NCBI GenBank assembly: GCA_965200895.1
Contig: CBDAVM010000002.1
Span: forward strand, 1,426,001 to 1,490,000
Direction of reading: 5' to 3'
From: WTFV01 sp965200895
GTDB lineage: Bacteria; Acidobacteriota; Vicinamibacteria; Vicinamibacterales; UBA8438
Length of the DNA stretch: 64,000 nucleotides
A program made the position numbers and the translations under genes. Below are positions 35,631-44,217 of the stretch, in pieces; positions within the stretch are counted from its first letter, which is position 1; every line of letters starts with the position of its first letter. The notes under the pieces are model-generated. The model saw only the letters and a program-made list of their open reading frames with translations. It did no database searches and was not told where the DNA came from.

Positions 35631-36062
35631 GACTTCTTCACGACCTACACCGCGGTGCTGTTCGACTCGGCCTTCCGCCCGCAGCATCGCATCCCGCTCA
35701 ACGGCATCCCGAGTCGCACGCGCGTTTCGCCCGACGGACGGCACGCCGCGATTACCGTCTTCGTGTCGGGACACTCGTACGCCGACAGCCTCTCTCCACC
35801 GAGACCGGCATCGTCGACACCGGCACGGGCGCGCTGGTCGTCGCGAACCTGGAGGAGCTTCCGGTCGTGCGGGACGGACAGCCGTTCCACGCGCTCGACT
35901 TCAACTTCTGGGGGGTGACGTTCGCGGCCGACGGCGACCGCTTCTTCGCCACTCTCGGCACCGGCGGCGTGATGCACCTGGTCGAGGACCGTCTCGCGGA
36001 CCGCACCCTGCGCGTGGTTGCGGAAGGCATCGAATGTCCGGCGCTGTCGCCCGACCAGCGCT
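35631..36062 (+). pseudogene. TolB-like beta-propeller remnant, frameshifted
   Basis: Two frames carry parts of one protein. The first gives DFFTTYTAVLFDSAF and TRVSPDGRHAAITVFVSGHS; after a shift near 35795 the second gives TETGIVDTGTGALVVANL, DFNFWGVTFAADGDRFFATL and VVAEGIECPALSPDQR. The SPDG and AADG blades are of the TolB/WD40-like type. The end runs straight into the dimethylformamidase-like sequence. No intact start. Confidence 0.65.
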
Positions 36063-36120
36063 GGCCGCCGCTTCGGCGACCGCGCAGATCGCCCAGCAGC
36101 GTTCGAAGGAGGTGCCGGAG

Positions 36121-37289
36121 ATGCTGCGCGAGCGCGGCATCGTCGGCTACGCGGACCGGCTGAGCGTGCAGCCGGGCGAGACCATCCGGTTCATGGTCAG
36201 CAGCGAGGCGCCGCAGTATCGGGCCGACATCGTGCGGCTGATTCATGGCGACGCCAATCCGAACGGCCCGGGCTTCAAGGAGACGCTCGTCGACACGCCG
36301 GCCAATGGCGACTACGCGGGCCGCCGGCAGGAGCTGCCGTTCGGTTCCTACGTGGTCGTCCCGGACGATCCTGCGTTGCGACTGGCCGGCAGCTTCACGG
36401 TTACCGCGTGGATCGCGCCGACGACACCCGGCGTCTCGTTCGGCAAGCGCACCGCCCAGGGCATCGTCACCCAGTGGTCCGCCGACGCGCCGGGCGGTTA
36501 CGGCGTCGAGGAAGGCCGGCTGGCGGCGGGCCGGACGACGCGCTGGCCGACTGGGACTTCGCGGCCGACATCGAGTCGGAAGCGGTCAGCGACCGCTCGC
36601 CCCGCCGACTGCACGGGCGGACGGTCAACGCCCCCACCCGCGCGGTGACGGGACACACCTGGAACGCCACGGTGATGGACTTCAAGGAGGCCCGCGACCA
36701 GTACGGCGCCATCTACTTCCACGACGACGACCTGGTGGACGCGGGCTGGGAACCCGGCTTCGCGCTGCGGGTCCCGGACGATCTGGCGAGCGGCATCTAT
36801 GCGGCCCGGCTGCGGACCGCCACGAACGAAGACTACGTGCCGTTCTTCGTCCGCCCGCCGCGCGGCACGACGACCGCCCGCATCGCGTTCCTCGTCCCCA
36901 CGTTCAGCTACCTCGCCTACGGCCGCGTCGGCGAGCAGGGGATGGGCCAACTGAGCCTCTACTCCACCCACAGCGACGACAGCGGCATCACCTACTCGTC
37001 GGCGCTGCGCCCGATCACCAACCTGCGGCCGAAGATCACCACCCGGAACCCGTGGCAGTTCATGGCCGACACGCACCTGGTCGACTGGTTCGACGCCAAA
37101 GGCTTCGACGTCGACATCATCACCGACCACGACCTCCACCACGAGAGGACGGCCCTGGTCGAGCCCTACAACGTCGTCCTGACCGGGACGCACCCGGAGT
37201 ACACGTCGACCGCAATGCTCGACGCCCTGGAGGCGTACCTGTCCGGTGGCGGACGCCTGATGTACATGGGCGGCAACGGGTTCTACTGA
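36121..37289 (+). pseudogene. N,N-dimethylformamidase beta-subunit-like protein, broken
   Basis: The first frame reads MLRERGIVGYADRLSVQPGE through YRADIVRLIHGDANPNGPG and a lectin-like LamG stretch. A frameshift lies near 36520-36545; the second frame carries LADWDFAADIESEAVSD, then VPFFVRPPRGTTTARIAFLV, SYLAYGR and DTHLVDWFDAKGFDVDIITD. It stops at GGRLMYMGGNGFY. Intact relatives are roughly 700 residues or more, so the C-terminal part is lost. Evidence for decay is strong. Confidence 0.8.
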
Positions 37290-37525
37290 ATCACGAGCCT
37301 GGATCCGACCGGGCGGTACATCTCACCCCCCCGACCGTCGCCCTGCTCTCGACCATGGCGTCGTCGCGTCCACCGTCCGCGTCGACCGCTGTCGGCGCCG
37401 GCGCCGCACCCGCCGGGGCAGGGCCCGGTTCACAGCCCGCGCCACGGACTGCTAGACTGGCCGGCAATCGAACCCCCGATGGCAGCGGTCGCCGACGAGG
37501 CCCGAAACGTCGAAGCAGCACCACG

Positions 37526-38743
37526 ATGAGACCTCTTCGCGGCGGCCCCGGTTTCCTCGTCGCCGCCGCCTTCATCGGACCGGGCACCGTCGTCACCGCC
37601 AGCCGCGCCGGGGCCGGCTACGGGACCACCCTGCTCTGGGCGGTCCTCTTCTCGGTGGTCACCACCGCCATCCTGCAGGAAATGGCGGCGCGCGTGGGAC
37701 TGGCTGGCCGGCGCGGACTCGCCGAGGCCATTCGCGACAGCCTGGCCGACCCGGTGCTCCGCACCCTTGCGCTCGGCCTGATCGCCGTGACCATCCTGGT
37801 CGGCAACGCGGCCTTCCAGACCGGCAACCTGCTCGGGGCGTCGCTCGGCCTCGGCCTGCTCACCGGGCTGCCGCAGGGGCTGCTGGTGGCGACGGTCGGC
37901 GGACTGGCCGGCGCCCTGCTGATGACCGGCGCCTACCGGATCATCCAGAACGCGCTGGTCGCCCTCGTCGGGCTGATGAGCGTCGTGTTCTGCGTGGTCG
38001 CCATGCTCTCCGCGCCGAACCTCGGTGATCTGCTCGCCGGGCTGCTGACGCCCCGCGTGCCCGCCGGAGGACTGCTCACCGTGCTGGCCCTCATCGGCAC
38101 CACGGTCATCCCCTACAACCTGTTCCTGCACGCCAGCGCCGTCCTCGAACGCTGGCCGGACGCGGACCGGAACGAGGAAAACATCCGCGAGTGCCGGCAG
38201 GACACGCTGTTTTCGGTCGCGCTCGGCGGCCTCGTCACGGCCGCGGTGGTCATCGCCGCCGCCCCGCTCGTCGGCCAGGGCGCCGATGCGGCCGACGCGG
38301 CCACGGTGGCGGCGCGCCTCGAACCGCTGCTCGGGCGGGCGGCGCCGGTGTTCTTCGGGATCGGACTCTTTTCGGCCGGCGTGACCTCGGCGATCACCGC
38401 GCCGCTGGCCGCCGCCTACGCCGCCAGCGGCGCGCTGGGCTGGGGCGCGGACCTGCGGAGCACGCGCTTCCGCCTGCTCTGGGGCGTGGTGCTGCTGACC
38501 GGTCTCTTCTGCGGGCTGTTCCTCGGGGCCTCGCCGTACCAGATCATCCTGCTCGCGCAGGCCGGCAACGCGCTCCTGCTGCCGCTGACTCCGGTGCTGC
38601 TGCTGGTCGTGGCCAACCGCCGCCGGCTCATGGGCAGGCACCGCAACTCGCGGCTCGCCAATATCCTCGGCGCGTTCGTGGTCCTCGTCATCCTCGGACT
38701 CGCGACCGTCCAGATGGCGCGGCTCCTCGGTCTGGCTGAATGA
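37526..38743 (+). CDS. Nramp-related divalent-metal transporter without canonical metal ligands
   Basis: 405 residues with about 11 membrane helices. Helix 1 reads FIGPGTVVTASRAGAGYG where true Nramp proteins carry DPGN; the metal-binding Asp and Asn are replaced by Gly and Thr. Helix 6 reads GTTVIPYNLFLHAS where the usual sequence is MPH, so the Met ligand is Ile. The rest of the fold follows Nramp. Related DPGN-less Nramp proteins are known to differ in substrate. The upstream frame is open; ATG 37526 fits the helix 1 start. Confidence 0.82.
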   Translation: MRPLRGGPGFLVAAAFIGPGTVVTASRAGAGYGTTLLWAVLFSVVTTAILQEMAARVGLAGRRGLAEAIRDSLADPVLRTLALGLIAVTILVGNAAFQTGNLLGASLGLGLLTGLPQGLLVATVGGLAGALLMTGAYRIIQNALVALVGLMSVVFCVVAMLSAPNLGDLLAGLLTPRVPAGGLLTVLALIGTTVIPYNLFLHASAVLERWPDADRNEENIRECRQDTLFSVALGGLVTAAVVIAAAPLVGQGADAADAATVAARLEPLLGRAAPVFFGIGLFSAGVTSAITAPLAAAYAASGALGWGADLRSTRFRLLWGVVLLTGLFCGLFLGASPYQIILLAQAGNALLLPLTPVLLLVVANRRRLMGRHRNSRLANILGAFVVLVILGLATVQMARLLGLAE

Positions 38744-38841
38744 GTTCGCAAGCAGCACGATAGGGGGAATGCGCCACAATCCACCCCCGTGCATGCGCCC
38801 GGTCCGGCGGGATGAGTTCGCAAGCAACACGATGGGGGTTC
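38742..38841. repeat. Imperfect direct repeat around the Nramp-like stop
   Basis: tgagttcgcaagcagcacga (38742-38761) recurs at 38814-38833 with one base changed, 72 bases apart, each followed by a T/A-G-rich tail. The first copy contains the transporter stop codon TGA. Confidence 0.7.
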
Positions 38842-38843
38842 CG

Positions 38844-39551
38844 ATGGCCACATCCACGAGCGTGCGAGACGGCATGATCGGAATGCCGACTGCGCAAGGC
38901 CCGTCCTGTTCGGCGTGGAGGTCGCCCGCCGGGGCGGGAAGCGACCCCACCGGCGGCGGTCGAACCGGCGGGGCGCGCGTCGCCGCGGCGGCGGGCGCGC
39001 TGGCGACGGCGCTGCTGTCCGCCGCGCCCTCGCCGGAGGCAGCCTACGTGGACGGCCCCCCGCCGGCCCACGCCGGCGGCTTCGGCGGCGACACCTGCCA
39101 CGCCTGCCACTTCGAGAACGACCTGAACGCCTCCGGGGGCGCACTCGCGATCAGCGGCGTGCCGGACACGTTCGACCCCTCGGCCACCTACCGCATCACG
39201 GTGTCGCTGGAGCGGGCCGGCATGGAGCGCGCGGGCTTCCAGCTCACGGCGCGCGTGGGTGACGGAGACGGCGCGGGCAGGCCGGCGGGCGTCCTGCAGG
39301 CGCCGGACGGCGACGAACGCGTGCAGGTGGTCGTCGCGAATGACGCTATGGCCTACGCCCAGCACACCGAAGCGGGGACCACGATCGAGAGAATGGGCGC
39401 AGCCTCGTGGAACGTCGAGTGGCGTCCTCTCAACGCCGGACGCGGAACGGTCACCTTCCACGCCGCAGCGAACGCAGCCAACGACGACGCCTCCGAGTTC
39501 GGCGACTTCATCTACACAGCGTCCGCTGCGACGCGCGGGGTCCGACCCTGA
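38844..39551 (+). CDS. Secreted Reeler-domain-like protein with CxxCH motif
   Basis: 235 residues from ATG 38844; the frame is open further upstream and the start is uncertain. A hydrophobic segment (VAAAAGALATALLSAA) precedes DTCHACHFENDLNASGG, where CHACH fits a heme c or metal site. The rest has the Reeler/choice-of-anchor pattern: LAISGVPDTFDPSATYRITV, FQLTARVGDG and TVTFHAAANAANDDAS. Such proteins are secreted and often found near surface systems. Function unknown. Confidence 0.7.
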   Translation: MATSTSVRDGMIGMPTAQGPSCSAWRSPAGAGSDPTGGGRTGGARVAAAAGALATALLSAAPSPEAAYVDGPPPAHAGGFGGDTCHACHFENDLNASGGALAISGVPDTFDPSATYRITVSLERAGMERAGFQLTARVGDGDGAGRPAGVLQAPDGDERVQVVVANDAMAYAQHTEAGTTIERMGAASWNVEWRPLNAGRGTVTFHAAANAANDDASEFGDFIYTASAATRGVRP

Positions 39552-39806
39552 CGGCCGGTCGAACACCTGCGCTTCGCGCCCGCTACCCGCCGTTCTTGCG
39601 GCGGCCACCCGGCCCGCGACGCGGTGTCCGCAGGACGGCGCCGGACCGGGCCGTTGCCCCGTTTGTCCCACCGATCCGCAAGAAGGTAAGCTGGCCGGTG
39701 TGACCGCCGAGGCGACCGTGCTCAACGAGCACTCCGCCTCGCGCCCGCCTTCGCGCGCCGCTACGACGCATGAACCGGCCCGATGGCCGAACGCCCCGAA
39801 GTCGTC

Positions 39807-40904
39807 ATGAAGAAAACAGTGGGTTTCGTCGGCTGGCGCGGCATGGTCGGCTCGGTCCTGCTCGACCGCATGCAGACCGAGGGCGACTTCGCGGATTGCG
39901 ACCCGGTGTTCTTCTCGACCTCCCAGGTCGGCCAAGCGGGTCCCGAAGCCGGCGGCGGCGAGCCGCTGCGCGACGCCCACGACGTTCGCGCGCTGGCCGG
40001 GACCGACATCGTCGTGACCTGCCAGGGCGGCGACTATACGAAGTCCGTCCACGGCGCGCTGCGCGACGGCGGTTGGGACGGCTACTGGATCGACGCCTCG
40101 TCCGCCCTGCGCATGCGCGACACCAGCGTCATCGTCCTCGATCCGGTGAACCGCAACGTCATCGACACCGCACTCGACACCGGCGTGCGGGACTTCATCG
40201 GCGGCAACTGCACCGTCAGCCTCATGCTGATGGGCCTGCAGGGCCTGTTCGAACAGGGGTGGGTCGAGTGGATGACCTGCATGACCTACCAGTCCGCCTC
40301 GGGGGCCGGGGCGCGGCACATGATCGAGCTGGTCCACCAGATGGGCCATCTGGCCGGAGATTGCCCGCCCGGCAGGACGGCGCTGGAGCTCGACCGTCTC
40401 GTCACCCACCGCATGACCGCCGACGGCCTGCCGACCGAGCAGTTCGGCGTGCCGCTGGCCGGCAGCCTGATCCCCTGGATCGACCGCCCCATGGACAACG
40501 GCCAGACACGCGAGGAGTGGAAGGCGGCGAACGAGGCCAACCGGATCCTCGGCACCCGCCGATTCATTCCCATCGACGGGCAATGCGTCCGGATCGGGGC
40601 GATGCGCTGCCACAGCCAGGCGCTGACCATCAAGCTGACCGCCGACGTGCCGCTCGCCGACATCGAGGCCGCCATTGCCGGCGCCAACGACTGGGTGGAT
40701 GTGGTGCCCAACGAGCAGGCGGCAACGTGCGAGCGGCTGACCCCGGCCGCCGTCACTGGCCGCCTGCACATCCCGGTGGGTCGCATCCGCAAGACGACCT
40801 TCAGCGGGGACCACCTGACCTGCTTCACCGTGGGCGACCAGCTCCTCTGGGGCGCCGCCGAGCCGCTGCGCCGCATGCTGCGGATCCTGCTCGGCCGGCT
40901 GTGA
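39807..40904 (+). CDS. asd: Aspartate-semialdehyde dehydrogenase
   Basis: 365 residues, the E. coli-like length. NADP-binding motif GFVGWRGMVGS at the N-terminus. Catalytic Cys135 lies in GGNCTVS. Further conserved segments are CMTYQSASGAGARHM and RIGAMRCHSQALTIKL. It makes aspartate semialdehyde for lysine, threonine, methionine and diaminopimelate synthesis. The 16 residues following GVPLAGS read LIPWIDRPMDNGQTREEW, as in the family. An ATG eight codons upstream (39783) is possible. It sits alone, not in a lysC operon. Confidence 0.95.
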   Translation: MKKTVGFVGWRGMVGSVLLDRMQTEGDFADCDPVFFSTSQVGQAGPEAGGGEPLRDAHDVRALAGTDIVVTCQGGDYTKSVHGALRDGGWDGYWIDASSALRMRDTSVIVLDPVNRNVIDTALDTGVRDFIGGNCTVSLMLMGLQGLFEQGWVEWMTCMTYQSASGAGARHMIELVHQMGHLAGDCPPGRTALELDRLVTHRMTADGLPTEQFGVPLAGSLIPWIDRPMDNGQTREEWKAANEANRILGTRRFIPIDGQCVRIGAMRCHSQALTIKLTADVPLADIEAAIAGANDWVDVVPNEQAATCERLTPAAVTGRLHIPVGRIRKTTFSGDHLTCFTVGDQLLWGAAEPLRRMLRILLGRL

Positions 40905-40947
40905 GTCCGGACCGGCAGCCGTCTCGGGCCGTAACGGCGCCGCCCGC

Positions 40948-42072
40948 TCAGCGGGCGACGAAGGGCGGGCGGACGAGCAGCGCGGGGTCCGCGTCCGCCT
41001 TCGGCACCAGCTTCTGCGTGCGGCCGTGCTGGTTGTCGCCGCCGTAGAGGTTGCCCTCGGCATCGACCGAGAAGGCGTGCACCTCGAGGAACCCGGTCGG
41101 CCCGTCGTTCGAGACGTTCCAGGTGTACAGACGGTTGCCGTCGAAGTCGAGCTTGACCATCTTGAGCGGAAGCAGGTCCGAGACCCACAGGTGGTCGTCG
41201 GCGACGATCAGATCCAGGGGCAGGCCGAAACCCGACCACGTGGCGAGGTGGTCGACCTCCGGGTGATACTCGCCGGAGGCCTCGTCCGAGATGCGGAACT
41301 TCTGAACGCGCCCGTTGGCCCGGTCGAGGGCGAAGATCAGGCCGTCCGGGCCGATTCCCAGCGCATGGATCCCGTTGAACCGGCCCGGCTCCGTGCCGAA
41401 TCCGCCGAACTCCGACTGGTAGCGGCCCTCGGCGTCGAGGATGACGATGCGGTGGTTGTCGAGCCCGTCGGCGACGAGCACGCGGCCGTCCGGCAGGAAC
41501 GCCACGTCCTGCGGGCGGCCGAAGTGGGTCCGGTCACTGCCGCCGACGTTCTTCTCGCCCAGGGTCATCAGCAGCTCGCTGCCGTCGTTGGACAGCACGA
41601 AGATCTGGTGGCGGCTCTCGTTGATCACCCACACGCGGCGCTGCGGGTCGTAGGGACTGATGCGGACGCGGTGCGGTCCGGGGCCGTCGGACTCGTCGCA
41701 CAGGTGGTCCCACTGGTCCCAGACCTCGAGCAGGTTGCCGTCGCCGTCGACCACCATCAGGCAGTTCTGCCAAGTCCGCCGCTCGGCGTCGCGCAGCGCG
41801 TTGATGCCGATCGAGCCGACCCAGCCCGCGAACTCCGGCGGCACCGGATCGGGCAGGCGCGTCTCGCCGCGCTGCGAGATGAAGATGCGGTCCGGCGACT
41901 CGGCGAAGACGCCGGAGTTGCCGCCGAACGCGAAGCCTTCACCCGCGAACGGCTTGTGCCAGCCTTCGATCACCTCGTACGGGCTGGGCCCGATGGGACC
42001 CGGATCCTGCGCCGACGCCGATCCGGTGATCGAAACCGCCAGCAGCAACGCCGCCCAGGTGCAGTACCGCAT
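40948..42072 (-). CDS. Secreted NHL-repeat beta-propeller protein
   Basis: 374 residues with GGAGGG before ATG 42070-42072 and a signal peptide ending GSASAQDP. Blades include RPQDVAFLPDGRVLVADGLD, HALGIGPDGLIFALDRANGR and HAFSVDAEGNLYGGDNQHGR. Similar in plan to the NHL protein at 6047-7138, so a likely paralogue. Its stop converges on asd. Role unknown. Confidence 0.85.
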   Translation of the reverse strand: MRYCTWAALLLAVSITGSASAQDPGPIGPSPYEVIEGWHKPFAGEGFAFGGNSGVFAESPDRIFISQRGETRLPDPVPPEFAGWVGSIGINALRDAERRTWQNCLMVVDGDGNLLEVWDQWDHLCDESDGPGPHRVRISPYDPQRRVWVINESRHQIFVLSNDGSELLMTLGEKNVGGSDRTHFGRPQDVAFLPDGRVLVADGLDNHRIVILDAEGRYQSEFGGFGTEPGRFNGIHALGIGPDGLIFALDRANGRVQKFRISDEASGEYHPEVDHLATWSGFGLPLDLIVADDHLWVSDLLPLKMVKLDFDGNRLYTWNVSNDGPTGFLEVHAFSVDAEGNLYGGDNQHGRTQKLVPKADADPALLVRPPFVAR

Positions 42073-42092
42073 GATCCACCACCCTCCATGCG

Positions 42093-42160
42093 CGGTCCGT
42101 ACCCGCGCCCGCCATCCATCTCCGTGCGGCCCGTAGCCGCGCCCGCCATCCATCTCCGTG
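42093..42160. repeat. 34-bp tandem duplication
   Basis: Units 42093-42126 and 42127-42160 differ at two bases. Unit ends gccatccatctccgtg. Confidence 0.8.
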
Positions 42161-42299
42161 TCGTGCCCCGTCGGCCCGGCGGGCGCGCCGCCATCGACGC
42201 CACCCGGCGCCGGGAGAGCACGACGACAACGTCGCGGACTCGGGTCGGCCGGCGCGCGTCGCCATCGATCCGACGCGGGACTGCGCCGAGCGTCCGGAG

Positions 42300-42449
42300 G
42301 GTCACCCCCCGCGCCTGCGCTCACGACGCCGAGCAGTTCCGGCTCGCGGTGGCGGCCTGGGGTCACCCCCCGCGCCTGCGCTCACGACTGGCGGAGCGTT
42401 GCCGGGGGCACCGTCGTCGAATCAGCCCCCCCGCGCCCACGCTCACGAC
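42300..42449. repeat. Three direct repeats with 61-base period
   Basis: Copies at 42300-42327 and 42361-42388 are identical (ggtcaccccccgcgcctgcg, then ctcacgac); the third at 42422-42449 has three changes. Intervening sequences differ but are GC-rich and not protospacer-like. Related to the repeat at the rex stop codon. Confidence 0.75.
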
Positions 42450-42537
42450 GCCGCCAGTATACAGAGGCCGCAGTCCGGCGTTCCGCCTGCCTTGCGCTGC
42501 AGGCCGCGGGCCGCCCGGCTGTGGTAGTGTCCGCGCC

Positions 42538-43596
42538 GTGATCCGGAACCCGGCCGACCTCGCCGACCTCGCCGCGCGCATCACCGGCGCGGACCGGGTC
42601 GGCGTCGACACGGAGGCCGACAGCCTGTACTGCTATCACGAGAAGGTCTGCCTGGTGCAGGTGGGCCTGCCCGGGACCGACGAGCTCGTCGACCCGCTCG
42701 CCGGACTCGACCTGACGCCGCTGCTCGACGCGCTGGCGGGAACCGGGATGGTGATGCACGGCGCCGACTTCGACCTGCGCATGCTGTACCGCCTCGGTCT
42801 CGGGCGTCCGGGCGGCGTGTTCGACACCATGGTCGCAGCGCGCCTCACCGGCGCCGCGCGCCACGGCTACGCCGCGCTGGTCGCCGAGCACTTCGGCGTC
42901 ACCCTGCCCAAGGGCCAGCAGAAGGCGAACTGGGCTCTGCGTCCCCTGGCGCCGCGGCTGGCGGAGTACGCCCGCAACGACACGCACTACCTGCTGCCGC
43001 TCGCCGAACGGCTCGAACGGCGGCTGGAGGCGCTCGGCCGCCTGTCCTGGCTGGAGCAGACGTGCGCGCGCGCACTGGACGCCGCGCGCATCGTGCGGGC
43101 GCGCGATCCCGAGACCGAATGGCGGGTGCGGGGCAGCCACGCGCTCGGGCCGCGGGCGAGCGCCATCCTGCGTGCGTTGTGGCGCTGGCGCGAGGACGAG
43201 GCGCGCGGCATCGACCGCCCGCCGTTCCACATCCTGTCGAACGCCGACCTCGTCGACGCTGCGCGGCGCCTGGATCGAGGCGAGACGACGCCACCCCGCG
43301 GACTGCGCGGCGCGCGGCGGGCGCGGTTCTCGCGGGCGGCCGACGCGGCGCTGGCGATCGCGCCATCCGAGTGGCCCCGACGACCAGTGGCCCGCGGGCG
43401 TCCGCGGCTCACGAAGGCGCAGGAAAAACAGGTCGCCGCGCTCCGGCAGCAACGGGACCGCACGGCGAAGGAGCTGGCCATCGACGCGGAGCTGATTGCG
43501 CCGCGGGCCGCGCTCGAGCGCATCGCCGTCGAGGGGGAGGACGCACTCGAAAGCCTGCTGCCGTGGCAGCGGTCTCTGCTCGGCCGTCCGGGCTGA
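42538..43596 (+). CDS. rnd: Ribonuclease D
   Basis: 352 residues from a GTG start. DEDD exonuclease domain: VGVDTEADSL (Asp24, Glu26), HGADFDLRMLYRLG and YARNDTHYLLPL, the last giving the DEDDy Asp and Tyr. From about residue 200 a HRDC-like domain is present. The enzyme trims tRNA 3' ends. The C-terminal 90 residues are Arg/Ala rich. No SD sequence is seen before the GTG. Confidence 0.92.
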   Translation: MIRNPADLADLAARITGADRVGVDTEADSLYCYHEKVCLVQVGLPGTDELVDPLAGLDLTPLLDALAGTGMVMHGADFDLRMLYRLGLGRPGGVFDTMVAARLTGAARHGYAALVAEHFGVTLPKGQQKANWALRPLAPRLAEYARNDTHYLLPLAERLERRLEALGRLSWLEQTCARALDAARIVRARDPETEWRVRGSHALGPRASAILRALWRWREDEARGIDRPPFHILSNADLVDAARRLDRGETTPPRGLRGARRARFSRAADAALAIAPSEWPRRPVARGRPRLTKAQEKQVAALRQQRDRTAKELAIDAELIAPRAALERIAVEGEDALESLLPWQRSLLGRPG

Positions 43597-43606
43597 CTGC
43601 CGATCA

Positions 43607-44217
43607 TCAGCCGCGGCGAACCAAACGTCGGGCGCAGCCGAGCAGCAGCAGCGCCAGCAGTCCGACCGCCGGCAGCGGGAGGGCCGGCGTCGGCACTGCC
43701 GCACAGGTTGGGCCGGAGAGCCTCGGGATTCCACTCAGCCACGACTGGAACTCGTCGTCCGCCGGTGCGCACAGTCCGTCGTTGTTGTCGAACCACAACC
43801 GGGTGAGCCCGGACAGGCGCAAGAAGGTTCTGGGAAGCGAACCCGTCAGCCTGTTGTCAGATAGCCGACTCGTGAGGTTGAGGTTCCCGAGTTCGTCCGG
43901 GACCGTTCCCGTCAGACTGTTGTTGTCGAGGCTGAGGAAAGTGAGGTTGAGGTTCCGAGCCAGCTTGGAATGGTTCCCGTCAGATTGTTGCCGCTAAATA
44001 AGACGGCTTCGAGGTTGTTGAGGTTTCCGAGCCAGCTTGGAATGGCGGTTTCCGTCAGATTGTTGAAGCTGAGGCTGAGGACTTCAAGGTTACTGAGGTT
44101 TCCGAGAGAGCTTGGAATGGTTCCCGTAAGACTGTTGGAACTGAGGATGAGCCAGGTGAGGTTGTTGAGGTTTCCGAGAGAGCTTGGAATGGTTCCCGTC
44201 AGGCTGTTGCCGCTTAA
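43607..44217 (-). pseudogene. Leucine-rich-repeat protein, C-terminal half (split and frameshifted)
   Basis: Reading the minus strand from 44217, the sequence is a run of plant-type LRRs (LTGTIPSSLGNLNNLTWL). A one-base shift near 43958 then restores NLTFLSLDNNSLTGTVP. The end is GLTRLWFDNNDGLCAPADDE, then a Pro-Ala-Leu-Pro stretch, a hydrophobic helix (VGLLALLLLG) and an Arg tail (CARRLVRRG), which resembles IPTL/PEP-type sorting signals. The N-terminal half lies at 52008-52778. IS1380 starts directly at its upstream edge. Confidence 0.78.

Larger units (their letters stand above)
42073..42537. other. 465-base intergenic region full of short repeats
   Basis: Contains a 34-bp tandem duplication at 42093-42160 and three copies of a roughly 28-bp repeat at 42300-42327, 42361-42388 and 42422-42449 (period 61). 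No gene seen. Confidence 0.6.

Noticed and set aside
38742..38841. Direct repeat read as PIVLLANS peptides, perhaps a gene fragment
   Set aside because: The reading comes from a repeated DNA unit with no start and no longer homology.
42300..42449. Regular 61-base-spaced repeats suggestive of a CRISPR array
   Set aside because: Only three copies, the third diverged, spacers GC-rich and partly similar, no cas gene nearby.
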